This document shows positions 46,272 to 55,180 of a stretch of 64,000 nt of DNA, one piece after another. The notes beneath the pieces are model-generated. The model had not been told where the DNA came from. It saw only the letters and a list, made by a program, of their open reading frames with translations, and ran no database searches. This DNA comes from Aquabacterium sp. CECT 9606 (GTDB lineage Bacteria; Pseudomonadota; Gammaproteobacteria; Burkholderiales; Burkholderiaceae_C). The stretch spans positions 62,001 through 126,000 of the forward strand of contig NZ_CAKKNB010000005.1 of assembly GCF_918741295.1 (NCBI RefSeq), written 5' to 3'. How positions within the stretch are numbered: position 1 is the first letter of the stretch; every line of letters begins with the position of its first letter. Both the position numbers and the translations under genes were made by a program.

Positions 46272-47012
46272 TCAGGCCACCGGATACCGTTTGATCAGCG
46301 CGCGCTCGATGCGCGTGGAGCACGCGCCCAGGGTTTTCTGATGGGCTGGTGACAACGATGCCCAGCATTGCTCAAATGCCCTGGCGGTGCGGGCCAAGGC
46401 CGTGCCCGAGCCGGCCAGCACCACGCGGTTGTCGCCATCGTCGGTGGCCACCGAGACCGCGTGGCCGCCAAAACAGCGCTCAATGCGCTGGGTCAATTCG
46501 CCACAGCGCGGCATCTCGGCGTGCAGGTTGACCACCAACAGGCCTTCATCGGTCAACGCCGCCCTGCAGGCGTCATAGAAGGCGCGTGAGCACAAGGCTT
46601 CGGGCTGGCCTTCGCCCGTGAAGCCATCCACCATCAGCACGTCATGGCACTGCGTGGCCTGGGCCACAAAAGCCGCCCCATCGGCGCAGATCACCCTGAA
46701 GCGCTCGCTGTCTGCCGGGATCATGAACTCATCGCGCAGGGCGATCACCTCTGCGCTGATCTCGACCGTGGTGATGTCGGTGTCCGGCAGGTGCTGGTGG
46801 CAATACTTGGGCACTGATCCCCCGCCCAAGCCAATCATCAAGATGGAGCGTGGGCTTGGGTTGAACGGCAGGAATCCCATCATGGCGCGGGTGTAATCCA
46901 GGATCAGCGCGGTCGGGTCATCGCGGCGCATGCAGCTCTGGAGCAGGGGCGAGTCCAGGCTCAGCGACAGCGTTTGCCTGTTCTTGTGGAGGGAGGGGGA
47001 CTGCTTCGACAC
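46272..47012 (-). CDS. Spermidine synthase-like methyltransferase-fold protein
   Basis: A 246-residue Rossmann protein of the spermidine synthase (SpeE-like) superfamily. ILMIGLGGGSVPKY is the AdoMet/dcAdoMet-binding loop, followed by ITTVEISAEVIALRDEF, VICADGAAFV and HDVLMVDGFTGEG. It lacks the N-terminal beta-hairpin domain of true SpeE, and the gatekeeper region is not clearly conserved, so aminopropyl transfer is uncertain; similar proteins are annotated only as spermidine-synthase-like. It is divergent from urtA and convergent with the DUF342 gene, one base apart. Confidence 0.75.
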   Translation of the reverse strand: MSKQSPSLHKNRQTLSLSLDSPLLQSCMRRDDPTALILDYTRAMMGFLPFNPSPRSILMIGLGGGSVPKYCHQHLPDTDITTVEISAEVIALRDEFMIPADSERFRVICADGAAFVAQATQCHDVLMVDGFTGEGQPEALCSRAFYDACRAALTDEGLLVVNLHAEMPRCGELTQRIERCFGGHAVSVATDDGDNRVVLAGSGTALARTARAFEQCWASLSPAHQKTLGACSTRIERALIKRYPVA

Positions 47013-47051
47013 GGTGCGGGCAGTCTCTCACACGCCACGATCTGGCCGCCG

Positions 47052-47069
47052 ATACGCCATGTGGCGTAT
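47052..47069. promoter_or_regulatory. Palindromic operator candidate upstream of urtA
   Basis: ATACGCCA-TG-TGGCGTAT is a perfect 8-bp inverted repeat with a 2-base centre, 77 bases before the urtA ATG and 39 bases before the divergent spermidine-synthase-like gene. The size suits a LuxR/NarL-type dimer, so the response regulator at 43575-44534 is a natural candidate. No second copy was seen near ureA. Confidence 0.55.
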
Positions 47070-47146
47070 TCCTGGAAAACAGGCGGCTCGGCACACTGGG
47101 TTCACTGATTTCCTAACCCCACTTGTGTCTACCAGGAGCTTCATCC

Positions 47147-48424
47147 ATGAACATCTCTCGTCGCAATGCCACCCAATCGCTGACGGCCGTCGCTTTGGGC
47201 GTGGCCGGCCTGCTCGTCGGTTCCCTGGCCCATGCCGCCGACACGATCAAGGTCGGTGTGCTGCATTCGCTGTCGGGCACCATGGCCATCTCGGAAACCG
47301 TCCTGAAGGACGTCGCCCTGATGACCATCGATGAAATCAACGCCAAGGGCGGCCTGCTGGGCAAGAAGCTGGAACCCGTGGTCGTTGACCCTGCGTCCAA
47401 CTGGCCCCTGTTCGCCGAAAAGGCCAAGCAACTGATCAGCCAGGACAAGGTTGCCGTGACCTTCGGCTGCTGGACCTCGGTGAGCCGCAAGTCGGTGCTG
47501 CCAGTGTTCAAGGAACTCAACAGCGTGCTGTTCTACCCCGTGCAGTACGAGGGTGAAGAGCTGGAAAAGAACGTGTTCTACACCGGCGCTGCGCCCAACC
47601 AGCAAGCCATTCCCGCCGTTGAATACCTGATGAGCAAGGACGGCGGCAGCGCCAAGCGCTTCGTGCTGCTGGGCACCGACTACGTCTATCCCCGCACCAC
47701 GAACAAGATCCTGCGCGCCTTCCTGAAATCCAAGGGCGTGAAGGACGAGGACATCATGGAGGAGTACACCCCCTTCGGTCACTCGGACTACCAGACCATC
47801 ATCGCCAACATCAAGAAGTTCGCCTCCAGCGGCAAGAAGACGGCCGTGGTCTCGACCATCAATGGCGATTCGAACGTGCCTTTCTACAAGGAGCTGGGCA
47901 ACCAGGGCCTGAAGGCGTCGGACGTGCCCGTCGTGGCCTTCTCGGTCGGTGAAGAAGAACTGCGCGGCGTGGACACCAAGCCCCTGGTCGGCCACCTGGC
48001 CGCCTGGAACTACTTCATGAGCATCAAGAACCCGACCAACGCCGAGTTCATCAAGAAGTGGTCCGCCTACGCCAAGGCCAAGAACATCGCTGGCCACAAG
48101 GACAAGCCCCTGACGAATGACCCGATGGAAGCCACCTACATCGGCATCAACATGTGGGCCCAGGCCGTCAAGAAGGCCGGCAGCACGGACACCGACAAGG
48201 TCATCGCCGCCATGGCCGGCCAGACCTTCAAGGCGCCCGGTGGCTTCACCTCCACGATGGACGCCAAGAACCACCACTTGCACAAGCCCGTGTTCATCGG
48301 TGAAATCAAGGCCGACGGCCAGTTCAAGGTGGTCTGGAAGACCCCTGGCCCGATCAAGGCCCAACCCTGGAGCCCCTACATCGCCGGCAACGACGTGAAG
48401 AAGGACGAGCCAGAAACCAAGTGA
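47147..48424 (+). CDS. urtA: Urea ABC transporter substrate-binding protein
   Basis: Periplasmic urea-binding protein (425 residues). A signal peptide runs from MNISRRNATQSLT to AHA-AD around residue 29. The mature protein has the branched-chain-amino-acid-type binding fold, beginning IKVGVLHSLSGTMAISE with TFGCWTSVSRKSVLPVF and LFYPVQYEGEE, typical of UrtA. AGGAG (47134-47138) precedes ATG 47147. A strong hairpin follows it (48480-48509), which would make urtA the most abundant product of the operon, as binding proteins need to be. Confidence 0.96.
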   Translation: MNISRRNATQSLTAVALGVAGLLVGSLAHAADTIKVGVLHSLSGTMAISETVLKDVALMTIDEINAKGGLLGKKLEPVVVDPASNWPLFAEKAKQLISQDKVAVTFGCWTSVSRKSVLPVFKELNSVLFYPVQYEGEELEKNVFYTGAAPNQQAIPAVEYLMSKDGGSAKRFVLLGTDYVYPRTTNKILRAFLKSKGVKDEDIMEEYTPFGHSDYQTIIANIKKFASSGKKTAVVSTINGDSNVPFYKELGNQGLKASDVPVVAFSVGEEELRGVDTKPLVGHLAAWNYFMSIKNPTNAEFIKKWSAYAKAKNIAGHKDKPLTNDPMEATYIGINMWAQAVKKAGSTDTDKVIAAMAGQTFKAPGGFTSTMDAKNHHLHKPVFIGEIKADGQFKVVWKTPGPIKAQPWSPYIAGNDVKKDEPETK

Positions 48425-48479
48425 TCCTTGGTTCCGCCATTCATGCGGATGGCGGGTTGATTTTCGAAGCAGAGCGGTT

Positions 48480-48516
48480 CGCCCCGTTGGGGGGTCACCC
48501 AACGGGGCGCTTTTAT
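48480..48516 (+). terminator. Rho-independent terminator between urtA and urtB
   Basis: A perfect 12-bp stem, CGCCCCGTTGGG (48480-48491) with CCCAACGGGGCG (48498-48509), loop GGGTCA, then CTTTTATT. Lying within the urt operon, it probably acts as a partial terminator or mRNA stabiliser that raises urtA over urtBCDE. Confidence 0.8.
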
Positions 48517-48553
48517 TGGCCGCACCTTACTCAAAAAACGACTGGAACACGCT

Positions 48554-50155
48554 GTGAAACGATTCGACGCAGCACGCACGCTGAGCCTGGCCATGCTGGT
48601 CACCCTCGGCTGCCTGACAAGCCCGGCGCACGCCTTGACGCCGGAAGAAGCCCACGCGGTCTCGGCTGGCGACAACGACGCCCGCATCCAGGCCTTGCAA
48701 AAGCTGATCCCCAAGAACGACGCGCGCCTGCCCATCCTGGTCCAGGCGCTTTTGAACGACAGCGTCAAGGTTTCGGGCGACAAAACCTACATCCTCGAAG
48801 ACGACAAGGTGCTGGACGCCGCCACCGGCCAGCCCACTACCTTGCCCGAAGATGCTGAAGACGTCACCAACAATGGCCGCATGAGCGGCGAGCTGGAAGC
48901 GGTGCTGGCCGTGGGCAAGCTGCTCTCGCCAGACGTGGCCGTGCGCGCTGAGGCCATCAAGACCATCGCGCAGAGCGTAGACGAGGCCAAGCTGCCGATG
49001 ATCGACAAGGCCTTGGCTTCGGAGTCCGATCCCCAACTCAAGACGCAGCTGCAGAACCTGCGCGCCAAGGCACTGCTCAGTGGCACTGATGCCGCCAAGC
49101 GCATCGAAGCCGCGCAGGAACTGGCTGCCAGCGCCGATCCTGAAACCAAGGCCCTGCTGATGGAGCGCCTGCAAGACGGCGTCGAAACCGATCCTCAGGT
49201 CAAGATTGAGGTGCAGAAGTCGCTCGACTCCATCGCCAGCCGCCTGGCCTGGGGCGACCGCGCTGGCGTGCTCTTCACCGGCATCAGCCTGGGTTCGATC
49301 CTGCTGCTGGCCGCGCTGGGCCTGGCCATCACCTATGGCCTGATGGGTGTGATCAACATGGCCCACGGCGAGCTGATGATGATCGGCGCTTATGCCACCT
49401 ACGCCGTGCAGAACCTGTTTCGCAGCCACCTGCCGGGCGCCTTCGACTGGTACATCCTGGCCGCCATCCCCGCATCCTTCATGGCCGCGGCCCTGGTGGG
49501 CGCGGTGCTGGAGCGCACCGTGATCCGCTTCCTCTACGGCCGCCCGCTGGAAACGCTGCTGGCCACCTGGGGCATCAGCCTGGTGCTGATGCAAGCGGTG
49601 CGCGGCCTGTTTGGCGCACAGAACGTGCAGGTCGAGAACCCGGCCTGGATGTCGGGCGGCTTCAACGTGCTGAGCAACCTCACGCTGCCCTACAACCGCC
49701 TCGCCATCATCGCCTTTGCAGGCCTGGTGTTGCTGGGCATGACCTTGCTGATCGCCAGGACGCGCATGGGCCTCTTTGTGCGCAGCGTGACGCAGAACCG
49801 TCCGATGGCCGCCTGCGTGGGCGTCAACACCGCCCGCATCGACACCATGGCCTTCTCGTTGGGCGCGGGCATCGCCGGCCTGGCGGGTTGCGCGCTGTCG
49901 CAGGTGGGCAATGTGGGCCCGGACCTCGGCCAGAACTACATCGTGGACTCGTTCATGGTGGTGGTGCTGGGCGGCGTCGGCCAGATCGCAGGCACTGTGT
50001 ACGCCGCGATGGGCCTGGGCATCTTCAACAAGCTGCTGGAAGGCTGGGCCGGTGCGGTGCTGGCCAAGATCATGGTCCTGATGTTCATCGTCGTCTTCAT
50101 CCAGAAGCGTCCCCAAGGTTTGTTTGCCATGAAGGGCCGGAGCGCCGAAGCATGA
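48554..50155 (+). CDS. urtB: Urea ABC transporter permease UrtB
   Basis: Inner-membrane permease of 533 residues. It has a signal-like N-terminus and an extra-cytoplasmic helical region up to about residue 230, with HEAT-like helices, and then the LivH-type permease domain (LGLAITYGLMGVINMAHGELMMIGAYA, RPLETLLATWGISLVLMQ, VVVLGGVGQIAGTVYAA). The long N-terminal region is a normal UrtB feature. It starts at GTG 48554 with a GGAACA site upstream. Its stop overlaps urtC as ATGA. Confidence 0.95.
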   Translation: MKRFDAARTLSLAMLVTLGCLTSPAHALTPEEAHAVSAGDNDARIQALQKLIPKNDARLPILVQALLNDSVKVSGDKTYILEDDKVLDAATGQPTTLPEDAEDVTNNGRMSGELEAVLAVGKLLSPDVAVRAEAIKTIAQSVDEAKLPMIDKALASESDPQLKTQLQNLRAKALLSGTDAAKRIEAAQELAASADPETKALLMERLQDGVETDPQVKIEVQKSLDSIASRLAWGDRAGVLFTGISLGSILLLAALGLAITYGLMGVINMAHGELMMIGAYATYAVQNLFRSHLPGAFDWYILAAIPASFMAAALVGAVLERTVIRFLYGRPLETLLATWGISLVLMQAVRGLFGAQNVQVENPAWMSGGFNVLSNLTLPYNRLAIIAFAGLVLLGMTLLIARTRMGLFVRSVTQNRPMAACVGVNTARIDTMAFSLGAGIAGLAGCALSQVGNVGPDLGQNYIVDSFMVVVLGGVGQIAGTVYAAMGLGIFNKLLEGWAGAVLAKIMVLMFIVVFIQKRPQGLFAMKGRSAEA

Positions 50156-51291
50156 GTGCCGTTCTTACATCCCCCAAGCTGTCGCAGATCACCGTGCCCC
50201 ACAGCGCCCTGGGCGCCAAAGGCTGGAGCGGCGTCATGCTGGCCATCATCGTGGTCTGCCTGCTGGTGCCCGTGCTCAACCTGATGGTGCCGGTCGATTC
50301 GGCCTTCCACCTGTCGGATTACGCCGTGGGCCTGGTCGCCAAGATCATGTGCTACGCCATCTGTGCGCTGGCCATGGATTTGATCTGGGGTTACACCGGC
50401 ATCCTGTCGCTGGGCCACGGTTTGTTCTTTGCGCTGGGCGGCTATGCCATGGGCATGTACCTGATGCGCCAGATCGGCCGCGACGGCAGCTACAAGTCTG
50501 ATCTGCCCGACTTCATGGTCTTCCTGGACTGGAAGGAAGTGCCCTGGCACTGGGCCTGGAGCGAGTCTTTCATCGGCCAGATGCTGCTGGTGATCCTGGT
50601 GCCAGGCCTGCTGGCCTTCATCTTCGGCTTCTTCGCCTTCCGCTCGCGCATCAAGGGGGTGTACTTTTCGATCATCACCCAGGCGATGACCTACGCGGCC
50701 ATGCTGCTGTTCTTCCGCAATGAAACTGGTTTTGGTGGCAACAACGGCTTCACCGATTTCAAGCGCATCCTGAACATCCCCCTGCAGCAACCCTCGACAC
50801 GCATGGTGCTGTTCATCATCACGGGCTTGACGCTGGTCGGCTTCTACCTGATGGCTCGATGGCTGGTGAACACCAAGTTCGGCCGTGTGCTGCAGGCCAT
50901 CCGCGATGCCGAGAACCGGGTCATGTTCTGCGGCTACAACCCGCTGGCCTACAAGCTCGCCATCTGGACGTTGTCGGCCGTGATGTGCGGCATCGCAGGC
51001 GCCTTGTACGTGCCACAGGTCGGCATCATCAACCCGGGTGAAATGTCGGCCGCGGCGGGCATCGAGATGGCCATCTGGACGGCCGTGGGCGGGCGTGCCT
51101 CGCTGATCGGCCCCATCGTTGGCGCCTTCTTCGTCAACGGCGCCAAGAGCTGGCTGACGGTCGCTTACCCCGAGTTCTGGCTGTACTTCCTGGGCCTGCT
51201 GTTCATCCTGGTCACGCTGCTGTTGCCGCAAGGCATCGTTGGCGGCCTGAAGAAGTTGTTCAACAAAAACGCACCGGAGACCAAGGCATGA
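50152..51291 (+). CDS. urtC: Urea ABC transporter permease UrtC
   Basis: Second permease subunit, LivM-type, 379 residues with about 9 TM helices. ALAMDLIWGYTGILSLGHGLFFALGGYAMGMY and FRNETGFGGNNGFTDF are typical UrtC stretches, as is AIWTAVGGRASLIGPIVGAF near the end. ATG 50152 overlaps the urtB stop and the stop overlaps urtD, so subunits are translationally coupled. Confidence 0.95.
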   Translation: MSAVLTSPKLSQITVPHSALGAKGWSGVMLAIIVVCLLVPVLNLMVPVDSAFHLSDYAVGLVAKIMCYAICALAMDLIWGYTGILSLGHGLFFALGGYAMGMYLMRQIGRDGSYKSDLPDFMVFLDWKEVPWHWAWSESFIGQMLLVILVPGLLAFIFGFFAFRSRIKGVYFSIITQAMTYAAMLLFFRNETGFGGNNGFTDFKRILNIPLQQPSTRMVLFIITGLTLVGFYLMARWLVNTKFGRVLQAIRDAENRVMFCGYNPLAYKLAIWTLSAVMCGIAGALYVPQVGIINPGEMSAAAGIEMAIWTAVGGRASLIGPIVGAFFVNGAKSWLTVAYPEFWLYFLGLLFILVTLLLPQGIVGGLKKLFNKNAPETKA

Positions 51292-52187
51292 CGCCCGATC
51301 TGATGGAAGCCGGGGTGCAAACCCTGAACAAGGCCAAGGGCCTGCCCGTGGCGAGCGAGTCGGGTGGCCGCGAGGCCAGCTATGGCCGCGTCCACACGCC
51401 CGGCGAGCTGGACCTGGCCCACGGCTCGATCCTCTACGTGGACGACATCACCGTCAGCTTCGATGGCTTCCGTGCGCTGAACAAGCTGTGCCTGAACATC
51501 GCGGCCGGCGAGATGCGCTGCATCATCGGCCCCAACGGCGCGGGCAAGACCACGATGATGGACGTGATCACCGGCAAGACCAAGCCAGACGCCGGCACGG
51601 CCTATTTCGGTTCAACCATCGACCTGCTGGCCATGCGCGAGAACGAGATCGCCCGCATCGGCATCGGCCGCAAGTTCCAGAAGCCCACGGTGTTCGAGCA
51701 ACTCAGCGTGTTCGAGAACCTGGAGCTGGCCCTGAAGGCCGACCGCCGCGCGCGCTCGTCGGTGTTCTTCAAGCTGAACAGCGAACAGCTCGACCGCATC
51801 GGCGAGATGCTCAAGCTGATCCACCTGCGCGAGCAGGCCCAGCGCACGGCCGGCCTGCTGTCGCACGGTCAGAAGCAATGGCTGGAGATCGGCATGTTGC
51901 TGATGCAGGACCCCAAGCTGCTGCTGCTCGATGAGCCTGTGGCCGGCATGACCGACGAGGAAACCGAACGCACCGCCGAACTCTTCCTGTCGCTGGAAGA
52001 AGAAGGCTCGCACTCGCTCGTGGTTGTGGAGCACGACATGAAGTTCATCAACGAACTGACCACGCAAGGCAAGAACGCCGCCAAGAAGAAGGTGACGGTG
52101 CTGCACGAGGGTTCGGTGCTGGCCGAAGGCACGCTGGCCGATGTGCAGGCCAATGACAAAGTCGTTGAAGTCTATTTGGGTCGCTGA
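51288..52187 (+). CDS. urtD: Urea ABC transporter ATP-binding protein UrtD
   Basis: ATPase subunit (299 residues). After an N-terminal extension of about 45 residues come Walker A GPNGAGKTT, the signature LSHGQKQWLEIGMLLMQ, Walker B LLLLDEPVAGM and the switch VVEHDM. The signature is LSHGQ rather than LSGGQ, which is usual for UrtD. It overlaps urtC by 4 bases and lies 6 bases before urtE. Confidence 0.95.
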   Translation: MTPDLMEAGVQTLNKAKGLPVASESGGREASYGRVHTPGELDLAHGSILYVDDITVSFDGFRALNKLCLNIAAGEMRCIIGPNGAGKTTMMDVITGKTKPDAGTAYFGSTIDLLAMRENEIARIGIGRKFQKPTVFEQLSVFENLELALKADRRARSSVFFKLNSEQLDRIGEMLKLIHLREQAQRTAGLLSHGQKQWLEIGMLLMQDPKLLLLDEPVAGMTDEETERTAELFLSLEEEGSHSLVVVEHDMKFINELTTQGKNAAKKKVTVLHEGSVLAEGTLADVQANDKVVEVYLGR

Positions 52188-52193
52188 TCAATC

Positions 52194-52898
52194 ATGCTGA
52201 ACGTCGAACAAGTCAATCAATACTACGGCGGCTCCCACATCCTGCGCGGCCTGGGCTTCGAGGCCAAGCTGGGCGAGGTCACTGTGGTGCTGGGCCGCAA
52301 TGGTGTGGGCAAGACCACCTTGCTGAAAAGCCTGATGGGCGTGGTGTCCATCAAGTCCGGCTCGATCAAGCTGGACGGCCAGCCCATCGACAAGCTCAAG
52401 CCCTACGAGCGCGTGCGCCTGGGCGTGGGCTATGTGCCGCAAGGCCGCGAAATCTTTGGCCGCCTCACGGTCGAGGAAAACCTGCAGATGGGCCTGGCCA
52501 GCAAATCCGGCGGCACGCCTTTGCCCGAGCAATTGTTCGAACTCTTCCCGGTGCTCAAGCAGATGCTGCACCGCCGTGGCGGTGACCTGTCCGGTGGCCA
52601 GCAGCAGCAATTGGCCATCGCCCGCGCTTTGGCGGCCGGCCCCAAGCTGCTGATCCTGGACGAGCCCACCGAAGGCATCCAGCCCAGCATCATCAAGGAC
52701 ATCGGCCGCGCCATCCGCAAGCTGGCCGACGAAGGCCTGAACGGCCAGAAGATGGCCGTGGTGCTGGTGGAGCAGTTTTACGATTTCGCGGCGGAGCTGG
52801 CCGACCAGTACCTGGTCATGGAAAGGGGCGAAATCATCAAGCGCGGCCGGGGCGCCGACATGGAAGCCGATGGTGTGCGCCAATTGATGTCCATTTGA
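52194..52898 (+). CDS. urtE: Urea ABC transporter ATP-binding protein UrtE
   Basis: Second ATPase subunit (234 residues) with Walker A GRNGVGKTT, signature LSGGQQQQLAIARAL, Walker B LLILDEPTEGIQPSII and VLVEQF. Starts MLNVEQVNQYYGGSHILRG as is typical for UrtE. It closes the urt operon. In many relatives ureD follows here, but the next gene is a PEP-CTERM protein 138 bases on. Confidence 0.95.
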   Translation: MLNVEQVNQYYGGSHILRGLGFEAKLGEVTVVLGRNGVGKTTLLKSLMGVVSIKSGSIKLDGQPIDKLKPYERVRLGVGYVPQGREIFGRLTVEENLQMGLASKSGGTPLPEQLFELFPVLKQMLHRRGGDLSGGQQQQLAIARALAAGPKLLILDEPTEGIQPSIIKDIGRAIRKLADEGLNGQKMAVVLVEQFYDFAAELADQYLVMERGEIIKRGRGADMEADGVRQLMSI

Positions 52899-53035
52899 CA
52901 ACCCCTAAAAGCGAACTTCTTTTTGGCGGGGAGGCTGAAGCACAATGCAAAACCACGGCGTTCTTATTGTATTGTGTAGAAAAATGCAGCTTAAGCGGCA
53001 TTAATCGCCGTGAAGCGCCAAATTAGGAAGTGGAA

Positions 53036-54145
53036 ATGAAACGTTTGAGTCCAGCCGCAGCATGTTTGTCGATGGCCCTGACACTGGGGGCCGGTTCCGC
53101 TCATGCGCTGAAATACACCTTGACCGACCTTGGAACCTTGCCCGGCGGGTTCTCAAGCCACGGAAGCGCCATCAATAACCAAGGACAAGTCACGGGCTGG
53201 TCCGAGGTGTCCATTGGCGAGCACGCATTCATGCAATCCACCAGTGGTTTGGTCGATCTGGGCACCTTGCCCGGTGGCTACAGCTACAGCCATGGCATTT
53301 CCATCAATGACCAGGGCGATGTGGTTGGCTTTTCCAACAAGGATTTCGGTGAGGCGCGTGCGTTCTTGTACCGCAATGGACAACTCACCAATTTGGGCGT
53401 TTTGCCTGGTGGAATCGACAGCCATGCGCGCGCCATCAACAATTCGGGCCAGGTGGTGGGCCACGCTTCCAATGCGGCAGGAAAGCAGCGTGCTTTCATT
53501 TCCAATGGCAGCGGCCTGACCGAACTGGGCGTTTTGCCCGGCGGTGATTCCAGCATCGCGAACGACATCAGCAATAACGGAAAGATCACCGGCTTTGGCA
53601 CGGACGCTTTGGGCGACAACCACGCGTTCATCTACAGCAACGGCAACATGGTCGACTTGGGCACGCTGCCTGGCGGTCGCAACAGCTATGGCTATGCGAT
53701 CAACGAAGCCGGGCAAGTGGCCGGCACGGCCACCAACGCCCTGGGCGAGTACCGCTCCTTCATTTCAACGGCTGGTGGTCTGCTTGATCTGGGCACATTG
53801 GCCGGCGGCAACACCAGCGGCGCGGCCGCCATCAATGAGTTCGGTCATGTGGTCGGTTCGGCCAACATCGGCACGGGTGCCGTGCACGCCTTCTTGTACA
53901 AAGATGGCGTCATGCTGGATTTGAACGACCTGATCGACCCCGCCGACGCCCAAGGCTGGGTGCTGGGCGATGCCACGGGCATCAATGACAGCGGCCAGAT
54001 CATTGGCCATGGCCGGATCTTTGGCGAATTCCACGCCTTCATCCTCACCCCGTCGGCAGTCCCTGAGCCTGAAACCGTGGCGTTGTTGTTGGCTGGCTTG
54101 GGTGTGGTGGGCTGGAATGTTCGACGTCGTCCGATGAATGGCTGA
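53036..54145 (+). CDS. HAF-repeat PEP-CTERM exported protein
   Basis: A 369-residue secreted protein. Signal peptide MKRLSPAAACLSMALTLG to SAHA, then six to seven repeats of about 50 residues of the HAF type, each with DLGTLPGG-like and AINN-GQVVG-like segments, forming a probable beta-propeller-like fold. The C-terminus has the PEP-CTERM sorting signal VPEPETVALLLAGLGVVGW followed by RRRP, cut by an exosortase and linked to exopolysaccharide export. ATG 53036 is preceded by AGGAAG; GTG 53030 overlaps that site. Cargo or partner unknown; exosortase genes are not in the window. Confidence 0.9.
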   Translation: MKRLSPAAACLSMALTLGAGSAHALKYTLTDLGTLPGGFSSHGSAINNQGQVTGWSEVSIGEHAFMQSTSGLVDLGTLPGGYSYSHGISINDQGDVVGFSNKDFGEARAFLYRNGQLTNLGVLPGGIDSHARAINNSGQVVGHASNAAGKQRAFISNGSGLTELGVLPGGDSSIANDISNNGKITGFGTDALGDNHAFIYSNGNMVDLGTLPGGRNSYGYAINEAGQVAGTATNALGEYRSFISTAGGLLDLGTLAGGNTSGAAAINEFGHVVGSANIGTGAVHAFLYKDGVMLDLNDLIDPADAQGWVLGDATGINDSGQIIGHGRIFGEFHAFILTPSAVPEPETVALLLAGLGVVGWNVRRRPMNG

Positions 54146-54215
54146 TTTCGCCTTGTTGGCTTGGTAGACTAGCTCCCCTGTTTGCTCATCTACCCTGACC
54201 TGGAAGGACTCTGCC

Positions 54216-54563
54216 ATGCCCACGACCGCATCCGGCCTGCAATATGAAGACACCGTTGAAGGCGAGGGCGCAGTTGCTCAGGCCGGTACCTACGTTTCCG
54301 TGCATTACACGGGTTGGTTGTACGAAGGCGGCGTCAAGGGCGCCAAGTTCGATTCCAGCAAGGATCGCAACGATCCTTTCGAGTTCCCCCTCGGCGCAGG
54401 CCATGTGATCCGTGGCTGGGACGAGGGCGTGCAAGGCATGAAGGTGGGCGGCACGCGCACCTTGGTCATCCCGCCTGAACTGGGCTATGGTGCCCGCGGC
54501 GCAGGTGGTGTGATCCCGCCCAATGCGACCTTGCTGTTCGAGGTCGATCTGTTGGCCGTTTGA
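54216..54563 (+). CDS. FKBP-type peptidyl-prolyl cis-trans isomerase
   Basis: A 115-residue single-domain FKBP with no signal peptide, so cytoplasmic. VSVHYTGWLYEG, FDSSKDRNDPFEFPLGAGHV, IRGWDEGVQGMKVGGTRTLV and IPPELGYGARG include the Tyr, Phe, Asp, Val-Ile and Trp residues lining the active site of FKBP12-like enzymes. It is 16 bases before the DUF1841 gene, probably in one transcript. General protein-folding role. Confidence 0.95.
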   Translation: MPTTASGLQYEDTVEGEGAVAQAGTYVSVHYTGWLYEGGVKGAKFDSSKDRNDPFEFPLGAGHVIRGWDEGVQGMKVGGTRTLVIPPELGYGARGAGGVIPPNATLLFEVDLLAV

Positions 54564-54579
54564 TCAGGTCTGACCCATC

Positions 54580-55011
54580 ATGTTCGCCCCTAGTCAGGAC
54601 CAGGTCCGTCGGTTTTTCTGCGAGGCTTGGGCCAAGCAGCAGGCGGGGCAGGTTCTGACCCCTATCGAGGTGCAGGCCACCGACTGGGTGGCCCAGCATC
54701 CTGAATACCACGCCGACCTGGCAGACGCCGAAGCGGCGGTCAAGGCGGTGTACGCGGTGGAAGGCGGTCGGACCAATCCTTTTCTGCACTTGTCCATGCA
54801 CCTGTCCATCACCGAGCAGGTGAGCATCGACCAACCGCCGGGCATCCGCGCGGCTGTGCAGCGCTTGTCACAACGGCGCAATTCCCTGCACGATGCTCAA
54901 CACGAGGTCATGGAGGCCTTGGGCGAAATGGTCTGGACTTCCCAGCGAACCGGCCTGCCGTTTGACGGCGCTGCCTACATTGACCGGGTGTTGACGCTCG
55001 CCAGTCGCTGA
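54580..55011 (+). CDS. DUF1841 family protein
   Basis: A 143-residue cytoplasmic protein of the DUF1841 family, found in beta- and gammaproteobacteria. Recognisable stretches are VRRFFCEAWAKQQAGQVLTPIE, NPFLHLSMHLSITEQVSIDQP and HDAQHEVMEALGEMVWTSQR. It is largely helical. Function unknown; its closeness to the FKBP gene suggests co-expression only. Confidence 0.85.
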   Translation: MFAPSQDQVRRFFCEAWAKQQAGQVLTPIEVQATDWVAQHPEYHADLADAEAAVKAVYAVEGGRTNPFLHLSMHLSITEQVSIDQPPGIRAAVQRLSQRRNSLHDAQHEVMEALGEMVWTSQRTGLPFDGAAYIDRVLTLASR

Positions 55012-55034
55012 CGTCTGCGCTCAAATGTGCCGAC

Positions 55035-55091
55035 TAAGTCACGGAATCGTTCTGCCTTATTGCCTTAAATAGGCCGGCCATTTGTGACTTA
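55035..55091. promoter_or_regulatory. Separated inverted repeat upstream of the giant adhesin
   Basis: TAAGTCAC (55035-55042) and GTGACTTA (55084-55091) are perfect inverted 8-mers separated by 41 bases, 90-146 bases before the adhesin start. They could be two half-sites for a regulator that loops or spans the promoter. No further support. Confidence 0.3.
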
Positions 55092-55180
55092 TGCCGCCCA
55101 AATCGAGGGTCAGGCGTCGTTAAGCGCGCAGCCTGCGCCGGTACACTTGAACTGTTACTAACTGTTCAATTGGGCTGGTC

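Noticed and set aside
47073-47088. Sigma-54-like GG-N10-GC spacing before urtA
   Set aside because: Only the GG and GC positions match; the CAC and TTGC parts do not, so it is not above chance.
52899-53035. Search for ureD after urtE
   Set aside because: The 138-base gap holds no coding frame, and the following gene is a PEP-CTERM protein.
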